Positions 1 to 11,064 of a DNA stretch of 64,000 bases are shown piece after piece. Under the pieces are notes generated by a model. That model had not been told where the DNA came from. It ran no database searches and saw only the letters and a list, made by a program, of their open reading frames with translations. The stretch is from Paroceanicella profunda (lineage in GTDB: Bacteria; Pseudomonadota; Alphaproteobacteria; Rhodobacterales; Rhodobacteraceae). Location of the stretch: positions 3,192,501-3,256,500 of the forward strand of contig NZ_CP040818.1 in the NCBI RefSeq assembly GCF_005887635.2. The letters run 5' to 3'. Every line of letters starts with the position of its first letter. Position 1 is the first letter of the stretch. The position numbers and the translations under genes are program-made.

Positions 1-57
1 GGCCGGGGCGCCGGCCTCCGCCGGCGCGGGCGTGGTGTGGGAGGCGGGGTCACTCAT
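1..57 (-). CDS. ccmG: Partial N-terminus, probably CcmG/DsbE thiol:disulfide oxidoreductase
   Basis: Only the first 19 codons lie inside the window, beginning MSDPASHTTPAPAEAG. The ATG overlaps the ccmD stop codon, so the gene is translationally coupled to the ccm operon. In Rhodobacterales the gene after ccmD is normally ccmG (helX), a membrane-anchored periplasmic thioredoxin that reduces apocytochrome c. No catalytic CxxC or membrane segment is visible because the gene runs off the window, so the name rests on position alone. Confidence 0.5.
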   Translation of the reverse strand, partial: MSDPASHTTPAPAEAGAPA

Positions 58-211
58 CCGGAGGTCTCCTGAGGGCTTCGAGCCGGGCGAGGGCGGCCTT
101 CACCCGGCGGTGGCGCAGCCAGGAGGCGCCCACCAGCAGCGCCAGTGCCGCCAGCGTCACCCCATAGGCGCCCAGCACCGCGACGGTGTATCTGCCGAGA
201 TCCGGAAGCAT
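50..211 (-). CDS. ccmD: Heme exporter protein CcmD
   Basis: This 53-residue protein has one N-terminal membrane span (about residues 8-30) followed by a basic, arginine-rich cytoplasmic tail. That is the usual CcmD layout. CcmD helps release holo-CcmE from the CcmABC complex during cytochrome c maturation. Its ATG overlaps the ccmC stop and its stop overlaps the next start, so the genes are tightly coupled. CcmD sequences are poorly conserved, and identification relies on length, topology and position directly after ccmC. Confidence 0.85.
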   Translation of the reverse strand: MLPDLGRYTVAVLGAYGVTLAALALLVGASWLRHRRVKAALARLEALRRPPDE

Positions 212-939
212 CAGCCTGCCGCCAGCCGCTGGTGCAGGGCGCGGATGCGCCGGGCACGGATCTCGGTGCGGGTGCGCAGCAGCAGCAGCGCGAGGAAGGT
301 GAGGAAGAACCCGGCCATGCACAGCAGCAGCGGAAACCAGAACACGTCGCTCACGTTCTCGCGCCGGTCCAGCGACATCGAGGCCCCCTGGTGCAGCCCC
401 TGCGACCAGAAGTTCACCGCGTAGCGCGACAGCAGGGCGAAGAGCGAGCCCACCATCGCCAGAACGGAGGTGAGGTCCGCCGCCTTGTCCGGGTCCTCGA
501 TCGCCGCCCAGAGCGCGATGTAGCCGAGGTAGAACAGGAACAGCACGAAAAACGAGGTGAGGCGCGGGTCCCATTCCCAGGGCGAGCCCCACATCGGCTG
601 GCCCCAGAGCGCGCCGGTGAGCAGCGCGATCACCGTCATCACCGCACCCACCGGCGCGGCCGCGCGCGCCGCGAGCACCGAGACATGGTGCCGGCGGATG
701 AGCCAGACCAGCGAGGCCACGAACATCATCACGTAGATGTTGATCGCCATCATCGCGGCGGGCACGTGCACGAAGAGGATCTTCACCGTGGAGCCCTGAC
801 GCGCCTCGTCGGGGGTGAGGAAGAAGCCCCAGGCCAGCCCCGGCACGAGGCACAGCACCGCCAGCCCCGCCACCCAGGGCAGGGCCACGCCGGACAGGCG
901 CATGAAACGGGTCGGGTTCGCGTATTCCCAGAATGACAT
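211..939 (-). CDS. ccmC: Heme exporter/heme handling protein CcmC
   Basis: A 242-residue polytopic inner-membrane protein of the heme-handling family. The tryptophan-rich WWD motif that contacts heme is visible at about residues 112-129 (WGSPWEWDPRLT), and histidines flank it in periplasmic loops, for example in VHVP near residue 58. CcmC loads heme onto CcmE. The start at MSFWEYANP matches the usual family N-terminus; longer in-frame versions run into GC-rich spacer and are unlikely. No strong ribosome-binding site is visible. A 382-bp spacer separates it from ccmB, which is unusual for this operon. Confidence 0.93.
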   Translation of the reverse strand: MSFWEYANPTRFMRLSGVALPWVAGLAVLCLVPGLAWGFFLTPDEARQGSTVKILFVHVPAAMMAINIYVMMFVASLVWLIRRHHVSVLAARAAAPVGAVMTVIALLTGALWGQPMWGSPWEWDPRLTSFFVLFLFYLGYIALWAAIEDPDKAADLTSVLAMVGSLFALLSRYAVNFWSQGLHQGASMSLDRRENVSDVFWFPLLLCMAGFFLTFLALLLLRTRTEIRARRIRALHQRLAAG

Positions 940-1321
940 GGCGACGTGAATAGCCGCCGTCCTCTCAGCGCGCAATGGGCCGTTGGTCACAGGGGGGGAG
1001 AGCGGGGTCGTCACCGGCGCCCGCACCCCGCACGGTCTCCCCCTTTGTCGGGGATTCTCCGCCCGCGCCGCGGCGGCTCCCGCCGGCCCCGACGCCCGGT
1101 CAGGCGCCGCGCGGCAACGGGCGGGGCGCGAAGACAACCGGACGCGGCCGCCGCCTCGCACCGCCGGAGCGTCGCGCCGCATGCGCCTTGCACCGCCTGC
1201 GCCTCGCACCGCCGGTGCATCGCGCCGGCGGGCAGGTGCGTCAGGCCCGGTGCCCGCGAAGGGAACAGGCGGGGCGCGGCGGCCGCACCCGGCTCCCGGG
1301 ACGGGAGGCCGGGCGCCCGGC
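940..1321. other. 382-bp GC-rich spacer inside the ccm operon
   Basis: No convincing gene is present. ORFs occur in several frames at once, as expected from GC-rich noncoding DNA, and none resembles a known protein. The stretch carries a short imperfect direct repeat (listed separately). I see no clear terminator with a T run, so ccmC may still be co-transcribed from ccmAB. Confidence 0.7.
1153..1227. repeat. Imperfect direct repeat, 48-bp period
   Basis: A 27-base segment starting GCCTCGCACCGCCGG at 1153 recurs at 1201 with only two differences. A shorter related piece lies between them near 1183. The period is 48 bp. It lies in the noncoding spacer between ccmB and ccmC. Confidence 0.7.
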
Positions 1322-1990
1322 CTATCGAAGGTTCATGCGCAGGGCCGCGGCGGCGGCGAAGGGGGCGAGGGCGAGGGTGCCGAGGGTGACGGCGCCGAGC
1401 AGCAGCAGGGCGGTCGCCGGGTTCTGCCCGCGGGCGGCGAGATCGACCGCCCTTGCCCCGAAGATCAGCGTGGGAATGTAGAGCGGCAGCACGAGGAGCG
1501 AGAGCAGCAACCCGCCGCGCCTGAGGCCCACCGTGATCGCCGCGCCGGCCGCGCCGATGAAGCTCAGCGCCGGCGTGCCCACGGCGAGTGCCGCCACCAG
1601 CCAGGGCAGCGCCGGCCCGGGCAGCGCCAGCGTGACCGACAGCACCGGGGCCACCAGCAGCAGCGGCAGCCCGGTGGTGAGCCAGTGCGCCAGCGCCTTC
1701 ACCGCCACCACCGCCTCCAGCGGCAGCGGCGCGAGGGCGAGGATGTCGAGCGTGCCGTCCTCGTGATCGGCCTGGAACAGCCGGTCCAGCGAGAGCAGGC
1801 AGGCGAGCAGCGCGGCCACCCAGATCACCCCCGGCGCGATCCGCCCGAGCAGGGCGCTCTCCGGCCCGATTCCCAGCGGCATCAGCAGGATGGTGACGAG
1901 AAAGAAGGCGAGCCCCAGCCCGGCCCCGCCGCCCGAGCGCAGCGCCAGCAGCATCTCGCGCCGCAACAGCGCCAGCACGGCGCCGCTCAC
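1322..1990 (-). CDS. ccmB: Heme exporter protein CcmB
   Basis: A 222-residue, strongly hydrophobic protein with about six membrane spans, matching CcmB in length (about 220) and operon position. CcmB is the membrane subunit of the CcmABCD ABC-type complex used in cytochrome c maturation. The start is a GTG (VSGAVLALLRREMLLAL) whose bases overlap the ccmA stop by 4 nt, implying translational coupling. Longer ATG-initiated versions of this frame would run far back into ccmA and are rejected. Confidence 0.92.
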   Translation of the reverse strand: MSGAVLALLRREMLLALRSGGGAGLGLAFFLVTILLMPLGIGPESALLGRIAPGVIWVAALLACLLSLDRLFQADHEDGTLDILALAPLPLEAVVAVKALAHWLTTGLPLLLVAPVLSVTLALPGPALPWLVAALAVGTPALSFIGAAGAAITVGLRRGGLLLSLLVLPLYIPTLIFGARAVDLAARGQNPATALLLLGAVTLGTLALAPFAAAAALRMNLR

Positions 1991-2658
1991 AGCCCGTCCT
2001 CCCAGGCGTCGCCGAGGAAGGGGTCGGCGGACTCGCGCACCGCCGCGCTCACCGGCTCCAGCCGCAGCACCCGGGCCTCGGAGAGCCCGAGGTCGATATG
2101 CGTGGCCACCAGCGCCATGCCCCCGCCGGCGCAATGGGCGCGCACCATGCCGGCGAAATCCGCCACCGCATCCGCGTCGAGCGAGACGGTGGGTTCGTCC
2201 AGCAGCCACAGCGGCCGGGCGGCGAGCGCGAGCCGGGCCAGCCCGATCCGCCGCTTCTGCCCGGCCGAACAGGCGCCGGCCGGCCGGTCCGCCAGGGCCG
2301 CCAGCCCGAAGAGCGCCAGCGCCGGGCCCGCATCGGGCGCGCCGAACAGCCGGGCCTGGAAGGCCAGGTTCTCCGCCACGGTCATCTGCGGCTTCACCGC
2401 GTCGAGATGGCCGGCATAGGCGAGCTGCTCCTGCACCGTGTCCGGCTCCTGCGCCAGGTCGGCGCCCATCAGCGTGGCGGAGCCGGCGGCGAGCGGCAGC
2501 AGCCCGGCCAGCGCGCGCAGCAGGGTGGACTTGCCCGCGCCATTGGGCCCGCGCAGCAGCGCGGCCTCGCCGGGGGCGAGGGAAAAATCCAGCCCGGACA
2601 CGACCATACGGCCGCCCCGGGCCACGCCGAGATCACGCAGGATGAGGCTCATGCGCAT
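1987..2658 (-). CDS. ccmA: Heme exporter ATP-binding protein CcmA
   Basis: A 223-residue ABC ATPase, with Walker A GPNGAGKST at about residues 37-45, signature CSAGQKRR and Walker B LWLLDEP. It energises release of holo-CcmE by the CcmABC complex at the cytoplasmic face of the inner membrane. It is the first gene of the minus-strand ccm operon and is divergent from acnA. Either ATG at 2658 or the one at 2652 (MSLILRDLG) could be the start. Confidence 0.94.
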   Translation of the reverse strand: MRMSLILRDLGVARGGRMVVSGLDFSLAPGEAALLRGPNGAGKSTLLRALAGLLPLAAGSATLMGADLAQEPDTVQEQLAYAGHLDAVKPQMTVAENLAFQARLFGAPDAGPALALFGLAALADRPAGACSAGQKRRIGLARLALAARPLWLLDEPTVSLDADAVADFAGMVRAHCAGGGMALVATHIDLGLSEARVLRLEPVSAAVRESADPFLGDAWEDGL

Positions 2659-2928
2659 CCTCTAGCGCGAAGCGGGCAGGCGCGAAAGTGACAAACCGGC
2701 CCGCCCGCCGCGGGGCCCGGGCCCGGCCCGCCCCGGGCAAAGCCGCAAGGGCATGAACGCAAGGTTGCGCAAACCCGCTGCATTCACGCGAAAAATTCGC
2801 CCGGAGGGCACGGTATACCATTGCACACACTTGAATTGAGTCCAGATATGAGCCATGAGGTGCACAGCGAGACCCCAGCCCGCCCCGCCGCGCCAGCGCT
2901 TGGCGGGTCTCAGCCAGACGGAGGCCAC

Positions 2929-5688
<2,760 letters not shown>

Positions 5689-5742
5689 GCCTTCTGCCTC
5701 GTGCCGCGCCCCGCCGGGCGCGGCGCACCTGCCTGAAGGACA

Positions 5743-5776
5743 CGCCCGCTTCCCCCCGGAAGCGGGCGTTTTCCTT
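5743..5776 (+). terminator. Rho-independent terminator of acnA
   Basis: A perfect 11-bp stem (CGCCCGCTTCC / GGAAGCGGGCG) with a CCCC loop is followed by TTTTCCTT, 55 bases after the acnA stop. Confidence 0.9.
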
Positions 5777-5921
5777 GGGCCGTTCCCGGGCCCTGCACTG
5801 CTGCGCAATTGCAACAACTTTTCGTGCAAATGCGCCACAGCCCCCGCTTCTCCCGAAAGCTTGACTGGCACGTGACGCCGGGCCCGCCTAGCTTGAGGGG
5901 CAACGGAATTCTGAGGATCTC

Positions 5922-6638
5922 ATGCACCGTCTTTTCGCTCTGCTCACAGCACTCGCCCTGGTTCCCCTCACGGGGGCGGCCTCGCGGGCCGAAGAGAAGC
6001 CGGTGGTGGTGGAACTGTTCACCAGCCAGGGGTGCTCGTCCTGTCCCCCGGCCGACGCGCTGGCCGACACGCTGTCGCGTGAGCCGGGCCTGCTGATCCT
6101 CACGCTGCACGTGGATTACTGGGATTATCTGGGCTGGCGTGACAGGTTTGCCCGTCCGGAAAACACCCGGCGGCAGAAGGCCTACACGGCGATGTTCCAC
6201 GCCCGCTCGGTCTACACGCCGCAGGCCATCGTGCAGGGCTCGGAACGGCTGGTGGGCAGTGACGCGCCGGCGCTGGTGGCGGCCATCCAGGCCCAGCGGG
6301 CGCTGCCCTCCATCGCGCACATCGAGCTGGTGCGCCGCTCCGATTCCATTGACGTTAAACTGTCATCCGCCGCGCCGATCATCTTCCGCAGCAAGGGCAT
6401 CCTGCATCTCGTCACCTATGACGAGCCGCAGACCGTGCGTATCGAGCGAGGTGAAAACGCCGGCAAGACAGTGGTTTATACCAATGTCGTGCGGGACTGG
6501 ATGAAACTCGGCGTGTGGGATGGCCGCGCGCCGATGACAATCAGCGCCCCGATGCCCTCCATGGGCAAGGGGCTGGCCGTGATCCTTCAGGACGGCAAGG
6601 TCGGGCCCATTCTGGCCTCCGCCTGGATCGAACCCTGA
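5922..6638 (+). CDS. DUF1223 secreted thioredoxin-like protein
   Basis: A 238-residue protein with an N-terminal signal peptide (about residues 1-23) followed by the DUF1223 hallmark ELFTSQGCSSCPPAD. The two cysteines (C38, C41) form a CxxC in a thioredoxin-like fold, so a periplasmic redox role is plausible but unproven. The family is common in Alphaproteobacteria. It has its own region downstream of the acnA terminator and faces the minus-strand acyltransferase gene convergently. Confidence 0.9.
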   Translation: MHRLFALLTALALVPLTGAASRAEEKPVVVELFTSQGCSSCPPADALADTLSREPGLLILTLHVDYWDYLGWRDRFARPENTRRQKAYTAMFHARSVYTPQAIVQGSERLVGSDAPALVAAIQAQRALPSIAHIELVRRSDSIDVKLSSAAPIIFRSKGILHLVTYDEPQTVRIERGENAGKTVVYTNVVRDWMKLGVWDGRAPMTISAPMPSMGKGLAVILQDGKVGPILASAWIEP

Positions 6639-6676
6639 GCCGGCCTCCGGTCCCCGCATGGGGGCCGCGCGCCGCG

Positions 6677-7558
6677 TCAGCGCCAGCGGTGATGCAGCCA
6701 GAGCCACTGGCCGGGGTATCTGCGGATCCAGTCCGAAATCCGGGCGTTCACCGTCACCATCCGCTCCAGCGCATCCGCGCCTTCGATCGGGGCTTCCAGC
6801 GTCACGTCGAAACTCTGCCCGTCCTCCAGCCGTCGCCCGAAGGCCGGCACCATGGGAATTTTGTGACGCAGGGCAAGCTGGGCCGCGGCGGGCACGGTTT
6901 CGGCCGGGATGCCCATGAAGGGCAGCCGCGGCGCGCCGGTCTGCTTCTGGTCCACCAGGATCAGCGCCACGCCGCCGTGTGACAGATGCTCCACGAAGGC
7001 GCGCATGCCCTTGCGGCCCTTCACCATCACCGGCTCGCCCGCGGCGAGCATGCGCCCGCGCACCAGCGTGTCGAAATGCGGGTTGTTGAAGGCCCGGTAG
7101 ATCATGCCGCACTCGATCCCGGCGTGCTTCAGCCCCATGCGGATGCTCTCCCAGTTGCCGAAATGCGCCGAGACGATGATCGCACCGCGCCCCGCGGCCT
7201 GGGAGGCACGGATCGCCTGCAGCCCCGGGCCGTCAAGATGCACGCGTTCCGGCTCGCGCATCAGCTCGGTGAGCAGGCCGTATTCCATCAGCAGGCGGCC
7301 GAAATTGTTGCCCATCTCGCGCAGGATCTCCTCCTGCCGCTCGGGCGGGGTGCCGGGCAGGGCCAGATCGAGATTGGCCATGGCCCGGCGGCGCAGGGCG
7401 GGCACCCGGGGCACCAGCATCTCGCCCACCCTGCCGACGGCCGCGATGCGCCGGTCGATGGGCAGCAGGCTGATCGCGGCCACGCCCACTCGCAGCAGGG
7501 CATATTCCACCGCGAAGCCGAGGCGCTTGCCGAGGGGGCGCGAGGCGGCTGGGGTCAT
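6677..7558 (-). CDS. Lysophospholipid acyltransferase family protein (LpxL/HtrB-like)
   Basis: A 293-residue member of the LpxL/HtrB acyltransferase superfamily. It carries the HX4E catalytic motif as AHFGNWE (H132, E137), followed by a block near MIYRAFNNP and the late VDQKQTGAP block. Such enzymes transfer acyl chains to lipid A or to lyso- or amino-lipids at the inner membrane; the substrate cannot be told here. The ATG overlaps the stop of the upstream MATE gene (ATGA), so the two are coupled. A longer in-frame form would extend into that gene and is rejected. Confidence 0.88.
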   Translation of the reverse strand: MTPAASRPLGKRLGFAVEYALLRVGVAAISLLPIDRRIAAVGRVGEMLVPRVPALRRRAMANLDLALPGTPPERQEEILREMGNNFGRLLMEYGLLTELMREPERVHLDGPGLQAIRASQAAGRGAIIVSAHFGNWESIRMGLKHAGIECGMIYRAFNNPHFDTLVRGRMLAAGEPVMVKGRKGMRAFVEHLSHGGVALILVDQKQTGAPRLPFMGIPAETVPAAAQLALRHKIPMVPAFGRRLEDGQSFDVTLEAPIEGADALERMVTVNARISDWIRRYPGQWLWLHHRWR

Positions 7559-8946
7559 GGTCGGGTCTCCAGTCGGCGCAGAAGCACGTGGAAGCGCAGG
7601 CTGAGCAGCACCATTGCCGTGCAGCAGCCGAGCGCGGTGGCGAGGAACAGGCCCTGTTCTCCCATCGGCGTGTGCAGCCCCAGCACGATGCCCAGCGGCA
7701 GCATCACCAGCCAGAAGCCGATGAAGAAGCGCAGGGTTGTGCCCCAGCTGTCGCCGAGGGCGCGGTTGCACTGGCCGGCGACGACCTGTCCGCCGTCGAA
7801 CACCAGCGAAATCGCGAGGATCGCGAACAGCGGGGAGAGTCGGGCCAGCAACGCCGGGTCGCTGGTGAAGATCGCGCCGAGGAGCGGGGCCTTCCACACC
7901 ACAAACACGGCGCAGAGCGCAATGGTTCCCGCCGTGGCGGAGAGGCCGGACCAGCCGGCGAAGCGCGCCTCGGCGATGTCGCCCGCGCCGCGCGCGGTGC
8001 CCACGCGCACCGCGGTGGCCACGGAGAGGCCGAGCGCGATCATGAACACCGTCGCCTCCACCTGATGGGCGATGGTGTAGGCCGCGAGGGCAGCGGGAGA
8101 GATCAGCCCGGCAACCTGGTTCAGCCCGGCGAAGGCCATGGTCTCGAAGAAGAAGGCAGCGCCGGAGGACACGCCGATGATGCGGATGGCGCGGCCCGCG
8201 GCCCAGCCGCCGGGCCCCCAGAAGCCGCTGCGCGGCAGCGCGCGCACTTCGCGCAGGCGCAGGATATAGGCGATGATGCCGATGGCCATCACCGCCCGCG
8301 CGGCCGTGGAGGCCAGCGCCGCGCCCTCCGCGCCCATGGCCGGCAGCCCGGCGGCGCCGTCGATCAGCAGCAGGTTTCCGGCGATGTTCACCAGGTTGGC
8401 ACAGCCCATCAGCACCAGGCCGGGCAGGGGCTTCGAGCGCCCTTCCAGGTAGAAGCTGGAGGCGACGAACAGGATCTGCAGCACCGCACCCGGTGCCAGC
8501 CAGCGCGCCGCGCTGCCGCCGCCGATGGCGAGGTCCGGCGCCTGCCCGATCAGCCTGAGCCAGGTTTCGGAAAACAGCGCCAGCACCGTGCAGACCAGCC
8601 CCACGCTGAGCGCCCAGGCAATGCCGCGCCGCCAGGTGGCGGCCCCGGCCTGCCCGTCTCCCGCACCGGCATGCCGGGCGGTTTCGGCCACGATGCCGGT
8701 CATCGCGCCCACGCCGGTGATCATGACCGGAAAGAACACCGCGTAGCCCATGGAGAGATGCGCCAGCGCCGCCGTGTCATACCGGCCGACCATCACGATA
8801 TCGGCCAGCGACAGCGTGAAGATGCCCGCGCGCGCCAGCATCACCGGCCAGGCAAGGCGGAACAGCGCCCCCCAGTGCTGAAGAAGCCGGGGCAGGAAGC
8901 GCGGAACGGGGTCCGGCGCGCGATAGGGGATGTCGGCGGGCTGCAT
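7555..8946 (-). CDS. MATE family efflux transporter
   Basis: A 463-residue integral membrane protein with about 12 spans in two similar halves, typical of MATE (multidrug and toxic compound extrusion) antiporters. Recognisable family features are an early WPVMLARAG helix and DIVMVGRYDTAAL in the first loop. It probably exports cationic compounds using an ion gradient. It forms a two-gene operon with the acyltransferase by a 4-nt overlap. The substrate is unknown. Confidence 0.92.
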   Translation of the reverse strand: MQPADIPYRAPDPVPRFLPRLLQHWGALFRLAWPVMLARAGIFTLSLADIVMVGRYDTAALAHLSMGYAVFFPVMITGVGAMTGIVAETARHAGAGDGQAGAATWRRGIAWALSVGLVCTVLALFSETWLRLIGQAPDLAIGGGSAARWLAPGAVLQILFVASSFYLEGRSKPLPGLVLMGCANLVNIAGNLLLIDGAAGLPAMGAEGAALASTAARAVMAIGIIAYILRLREVRALPRSGFWGPGGWAAGRAIRIIGVSSGAAFFFETMAFAGLNQVAGLISPAALAAYTIAHQVEATVFMIALGLSVATAVRVGTARGAGDIAEARFAGWSGLSATAGTIALCAVFVVWKAPLLGAIFTSDPALLARLSPLFAILAISLVFDGGQVVAGQCNRALGDSWGTTLRFFIGFWLVMLPLGIVLGLHTPMGEQGLFLATALGCCTAMVLLSLRFHVLLRRLETRP

Positions 8947-9044
8947 GGGAAAACTGTCCTGCGGGCGGCGCTCCCGGGTCCGGCCGGGAGAGGGAGGGTT
9001 CTCCCTAGTCCGCCCGGACGCCGATCACAAGCACCGGTCCACGC

Positions 9045-9713
9045 TCACGCCGGGGCCGAGGCCACGCCGACGCCGATCATGCTGTCGCGGGTGACAAGGG
9101 CGGCGAGCTGCTCCGCGCTCCAGCCCTCGGTGCCGTCCGGGCGCAGCGGCAGAACGATGTAGCGCATGTCCGCGGTGGAATCGTGCACCCGCACGCGGGT
9201 GGTGTCCGGCAGGTCCAGCCCGAATTCGCCCAGCACCTTGCGCGGCTCGCGCACCACGCGGCTGCGATAGGCGCGGTTCTTGTACCAGTCGGGCGGCAGG
9301 CCCAGCAGGTTGCGCGGGTAGCAGGAGCAGAGCGTGCAGACCACGACGTTATGCGTGTCCGCCGTGTTCTCCACCACCACCAGTTTCAGCGCGTCGACGG
9401 TGCAGCCGAGTTCCGCCGCGGCGGCGGAGCCATCCGCCATCAGCCGGGCCTTGTAGGCCGGGTCGGTCCAGGCGCGGGCCACCACCCGGGCGCCATCGGC
9501 CGGGGAGCGCGCGTCCATGCGCCCGATGGCGGCGGAGATCTCGGCCGGGGTGAAGATGCCCTTTTCCACCAGCAGCTCCCGAACGGCGATTTCCATTGCC
9601 TGCCAATGGGTCAGCGGCCCATCCTGATCCTTCCTGTAAGGGTGGCCGGACGGGCTCATCCCCTCATGGTGGTGTTCGTGATCGTGGGAATGGTCGGCGT
9701 GGTCATGCGGCAT
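9045..9713 (-). CDS. Nitrile hydratase alpha-type subunit, cobalt-type (or thiocyanate hydrolase gamma-like)
   Basis: A 222-residue metal-binding subunit of the nitrile hydratase superfamily. The claw-setting motif is VCTLCSC (C126-T127-L128-C129-S130-C131). Threonine at the second position is associated with non-corrin Co(III), serine with Fe(III). The first 18 residues are histidine-rich (MPHDHADHSHDHEHHHEG). It is the last gene of a three-gene set in which the beta subunit is split in two, as in thiocyanate hydrolase and toyocamycin nitrile hydratase. Sequence alone does not separate nitrile hydration from thiocyanate hydrolysis. Confidence 0.9.
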   Translation of the reverse strand: MPHDHADHSHDHEHHHEGMSPSGHPYRKDQDGPLTHWQAMEIAVRELLVEKGIFTPAEISAAIGRMDARSPADGARVVARAWTDPAYKARLMADGSAAAAELGCTVDALKLVVVENTADTHNVVVCTLCSCYPRNLLGLPPDWYKNRAYRSRVVREPRKVLGEFGLDLPDTTRVRVHDSTADMRYIVLPLRPDGTEGWSAEQLAALVTRDSMIGVGVASAPA

Positions 9714-9716
9714 GTC

Positions 9717-9995
9717 TCAGCCCTCCACAGGTTCGAGCCAGTGCTCGTAGATTTCCGCGTCCAGCGTGTCGGCCGGGTTCTCCGCCGCCGCGCCCCAGAC
9801 TTCGGCCATGGTGAAGCGCACCCGGACCAGCCGCCGCGGCGGGGTGCCGGGCAGGCCGTAGGCCAGTTCCTCGGGGTTGGGAAAGCTGCCCAGGTCCCGC
9901 TCGATCACGCCGCACTTGCCGCGCAGGTAGCGCGGGGTGCGCACGTGAAGCCCGTGGCTGGGCCATGTCTTCACGCGCACCGCGGTCTCAGGCAT
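9717..9995 (-). CDS. Nitrile hydratase beta C-terminal domain as a separate subunit (SH3-like)
   Basis: A 92-residue protein equivalent to the C-terminal SH3-like barrel of nitrile hydratase beta. The typical block is HVRTPRYLRGKCGVIERDLG, followed by an RVRFTMAEVWG segment. It starts 8 nt inside the end of the beta N-terminal gene and ends 3 nt before the alpha-type start, so all three are one operon. In normal nitrile hydratases this domain is fused behind the beta N-terminal domain. It corresponds to ScnA in thiocyanate hydrolase terms. Confidence 0.87.
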   Translation of the reverse strand: MPETAVRVKTWPSHGLHVRTPRYLRGKCGVIERDLGSFPNPEELAYGLPGTPPRRLVRVRFTMAEVWGAAAENPADTLDAEIYEHWLEPVEG

Positions 9996-10347
9996 CTCCG
10001 GGCTCCGCCAGCGAACAGGTGGCGTAATCGGCCCCGCGCGCGGCCACGGCCTGCAGGCGCGCGGCCAGCTCGTCGGCCGTGTAGGCGCCCGCCTCTATGA
10101 GGTTGCGGTTCACCGAGTAGATCCAGCGCTCGTAATAGCTCATGGTCTCGTAGGCGTCCGGGCCCATGTCCTCGATGGCACGGCGCAGGCCGTCCACGGT
10201 GAACAGGCCCCGCGAGGTGGAGAGGACCATCAGCGCGTCGACGCGCTTTTCCCACAGGGCATAATCATGCTCCGACAGGTCCACCGGGCCGGCCTCGAGG
10301 CCGCCCATGTCGTGGTAGCGGAGAGTCTTTTCGGGATCTGTGCTCAT
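9988..10347 (-). CDS. Nitrile hydratase beta N-terminal domain as a separate subunit
   Basis: A 119-residue helical protein resembling the N-terminal half of nitrile hydratase beta: an early MGGLEAGPV motif, then WEKRVDALM and MSYYERWIY. It is the first gene of the three-gene set. It ends naturally within an 8-nt overlap with the next gene, so the split is real gene organisation unless a frameshift error occurred. It could be mistaken for a nitrile hydratase activator, which shares this fold, but the MGG...GPV start favours a structural beta-type subunit. No separate activator gene is nearby. Confidence 0.82.
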   Translation of the reverse strand: MSTDPEKTLRYHDMGGLEAGPVDLSEHDYALWEKRVDALMVLSTSRGLFTVDGLRRAIEDMGPDAYETMSYYERWIYSVNRNLIEAGAYTADELAARLQAVAARGADYATCSLAEPGDA

Positions 10348-10421
10348 GGGAGGAGAGATTAACGGCGCCCCGTGGCGCCGTCCAATCCTCTTTCACCTGG
10401 CCGGGCACATCCGGCGCTCCG

Positions 10422-10442
10422 GCCTCCCCGCGCGGGGGAGGC
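10422..10442 (-). terminator. GC-rich hairpin downstream of infC
   Basis: An 8-bp stem (GCCTCCCC / GGGGAGGC) with a GCGCG loop sits 11 bases after the infC stop. There is no T run on the infC strand, so it may be a weak or Rho-assisted terminator. Confidence 0.4.
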
Positions 10443-10452
10443 GGAAGAGGGA

Positions 10453-10995
10453 TCAGCGCATCGGGCCGATCACCATCACCATCTGGCGGCCTTCGAGCTT
10501 GGGCATGGATTCGACCTTGCCAAGGGCTTCGACATCGCCCGCCACGCGGCGGAGAAGCTGCGATCCGAGCTCCATATGCGCCATCTCGCGGCCACGGAAC
10601 CGGAGCGTGACCTTGACCTTGTCGCCCTCCTCAAGGAATTTCGTGACGTTGCGCATCTTCACATCGTAATCGTGCTGATCGATGTTCGGACGGAACTTCA
10701 CTTCCTTGATCTCGATGACCCGCTGATTCTTGCGCGCTTCCGCCGCCTTCTTCTGCTGTTCATACTTGAACTTGCCAAAGTCCATGATCTTGCACACGGG
10801 CGGAGCGGCGTTGGGCGAGATCTCCACGAGATCGAGCCCGGCTTCCTGCGCCATCACAAGCGCATCGCGAGGCGAGATCACCCCGACGTTCTCTCCGTCC
10901 GCACCGATGAGACGGATTTCGGTTGCGCGAATCCGGTCGTTCACACGGGGGCCGGTGTCACGGGTGGGCGGCGCATTTTGAGGTCTGCGAGCTAT
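10453..10995 (-). CDS. infC: Translation initiation factor IF-3, apparent AUA start codon
   Basis: IF-3, which binds the 30S subunit and proofreads start-codon selection. The N- and C-domains are complete ([18 protein letters not shown] in the centre, [11 protein letters not shown] later). The first ATG or GTG codons would cut off the conserved family N-terminus. In frame upstream the DNA encodes [17 protein letters not shown], exactly the expected extension, and it begins after an ATA codon (10993-10995). A ribosome-binding site GAAGGA lies 9 nt before this ATA. Many bacteria start infC with AUU to allow autoregulation by IF-3; here the codon reads AUA. The full length would be 180 residues. 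Confidence 0.93.
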   Translation of the reverse strand: MARRPQNAPPTRDTGPRVNDRIRATEIRLIGADGENVGVISPRDALVMAQEAGLDLVEISPNAAPPVCKIMDFGKFKYEQQKKAAEARKNQRVIEIKEVKFRPNIDQHDYDVKMRNVTKFLEEGDKVKVTLRFRGREMAHMELGSQLLRRVAGDVEALGKVESMPKLEGRQMVMVIGPMR

Positions 10996-11064
10996 GGTGC
11001 TGGATCCTTCGATTGTTCAAGAGATACCGGCGGCAATTCGGCTCGGCCGGAGTGGTGGACCGCA

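Noticed and set aside
9988..10347. Annotation as a nitrile hydratase activator protein
   Set aside because: The MGG...GPV start and YYERW block resemble the structural beta subunit N-domain. Without a separate beta N-domain elsewhere in the operon, the structural role is needed here.
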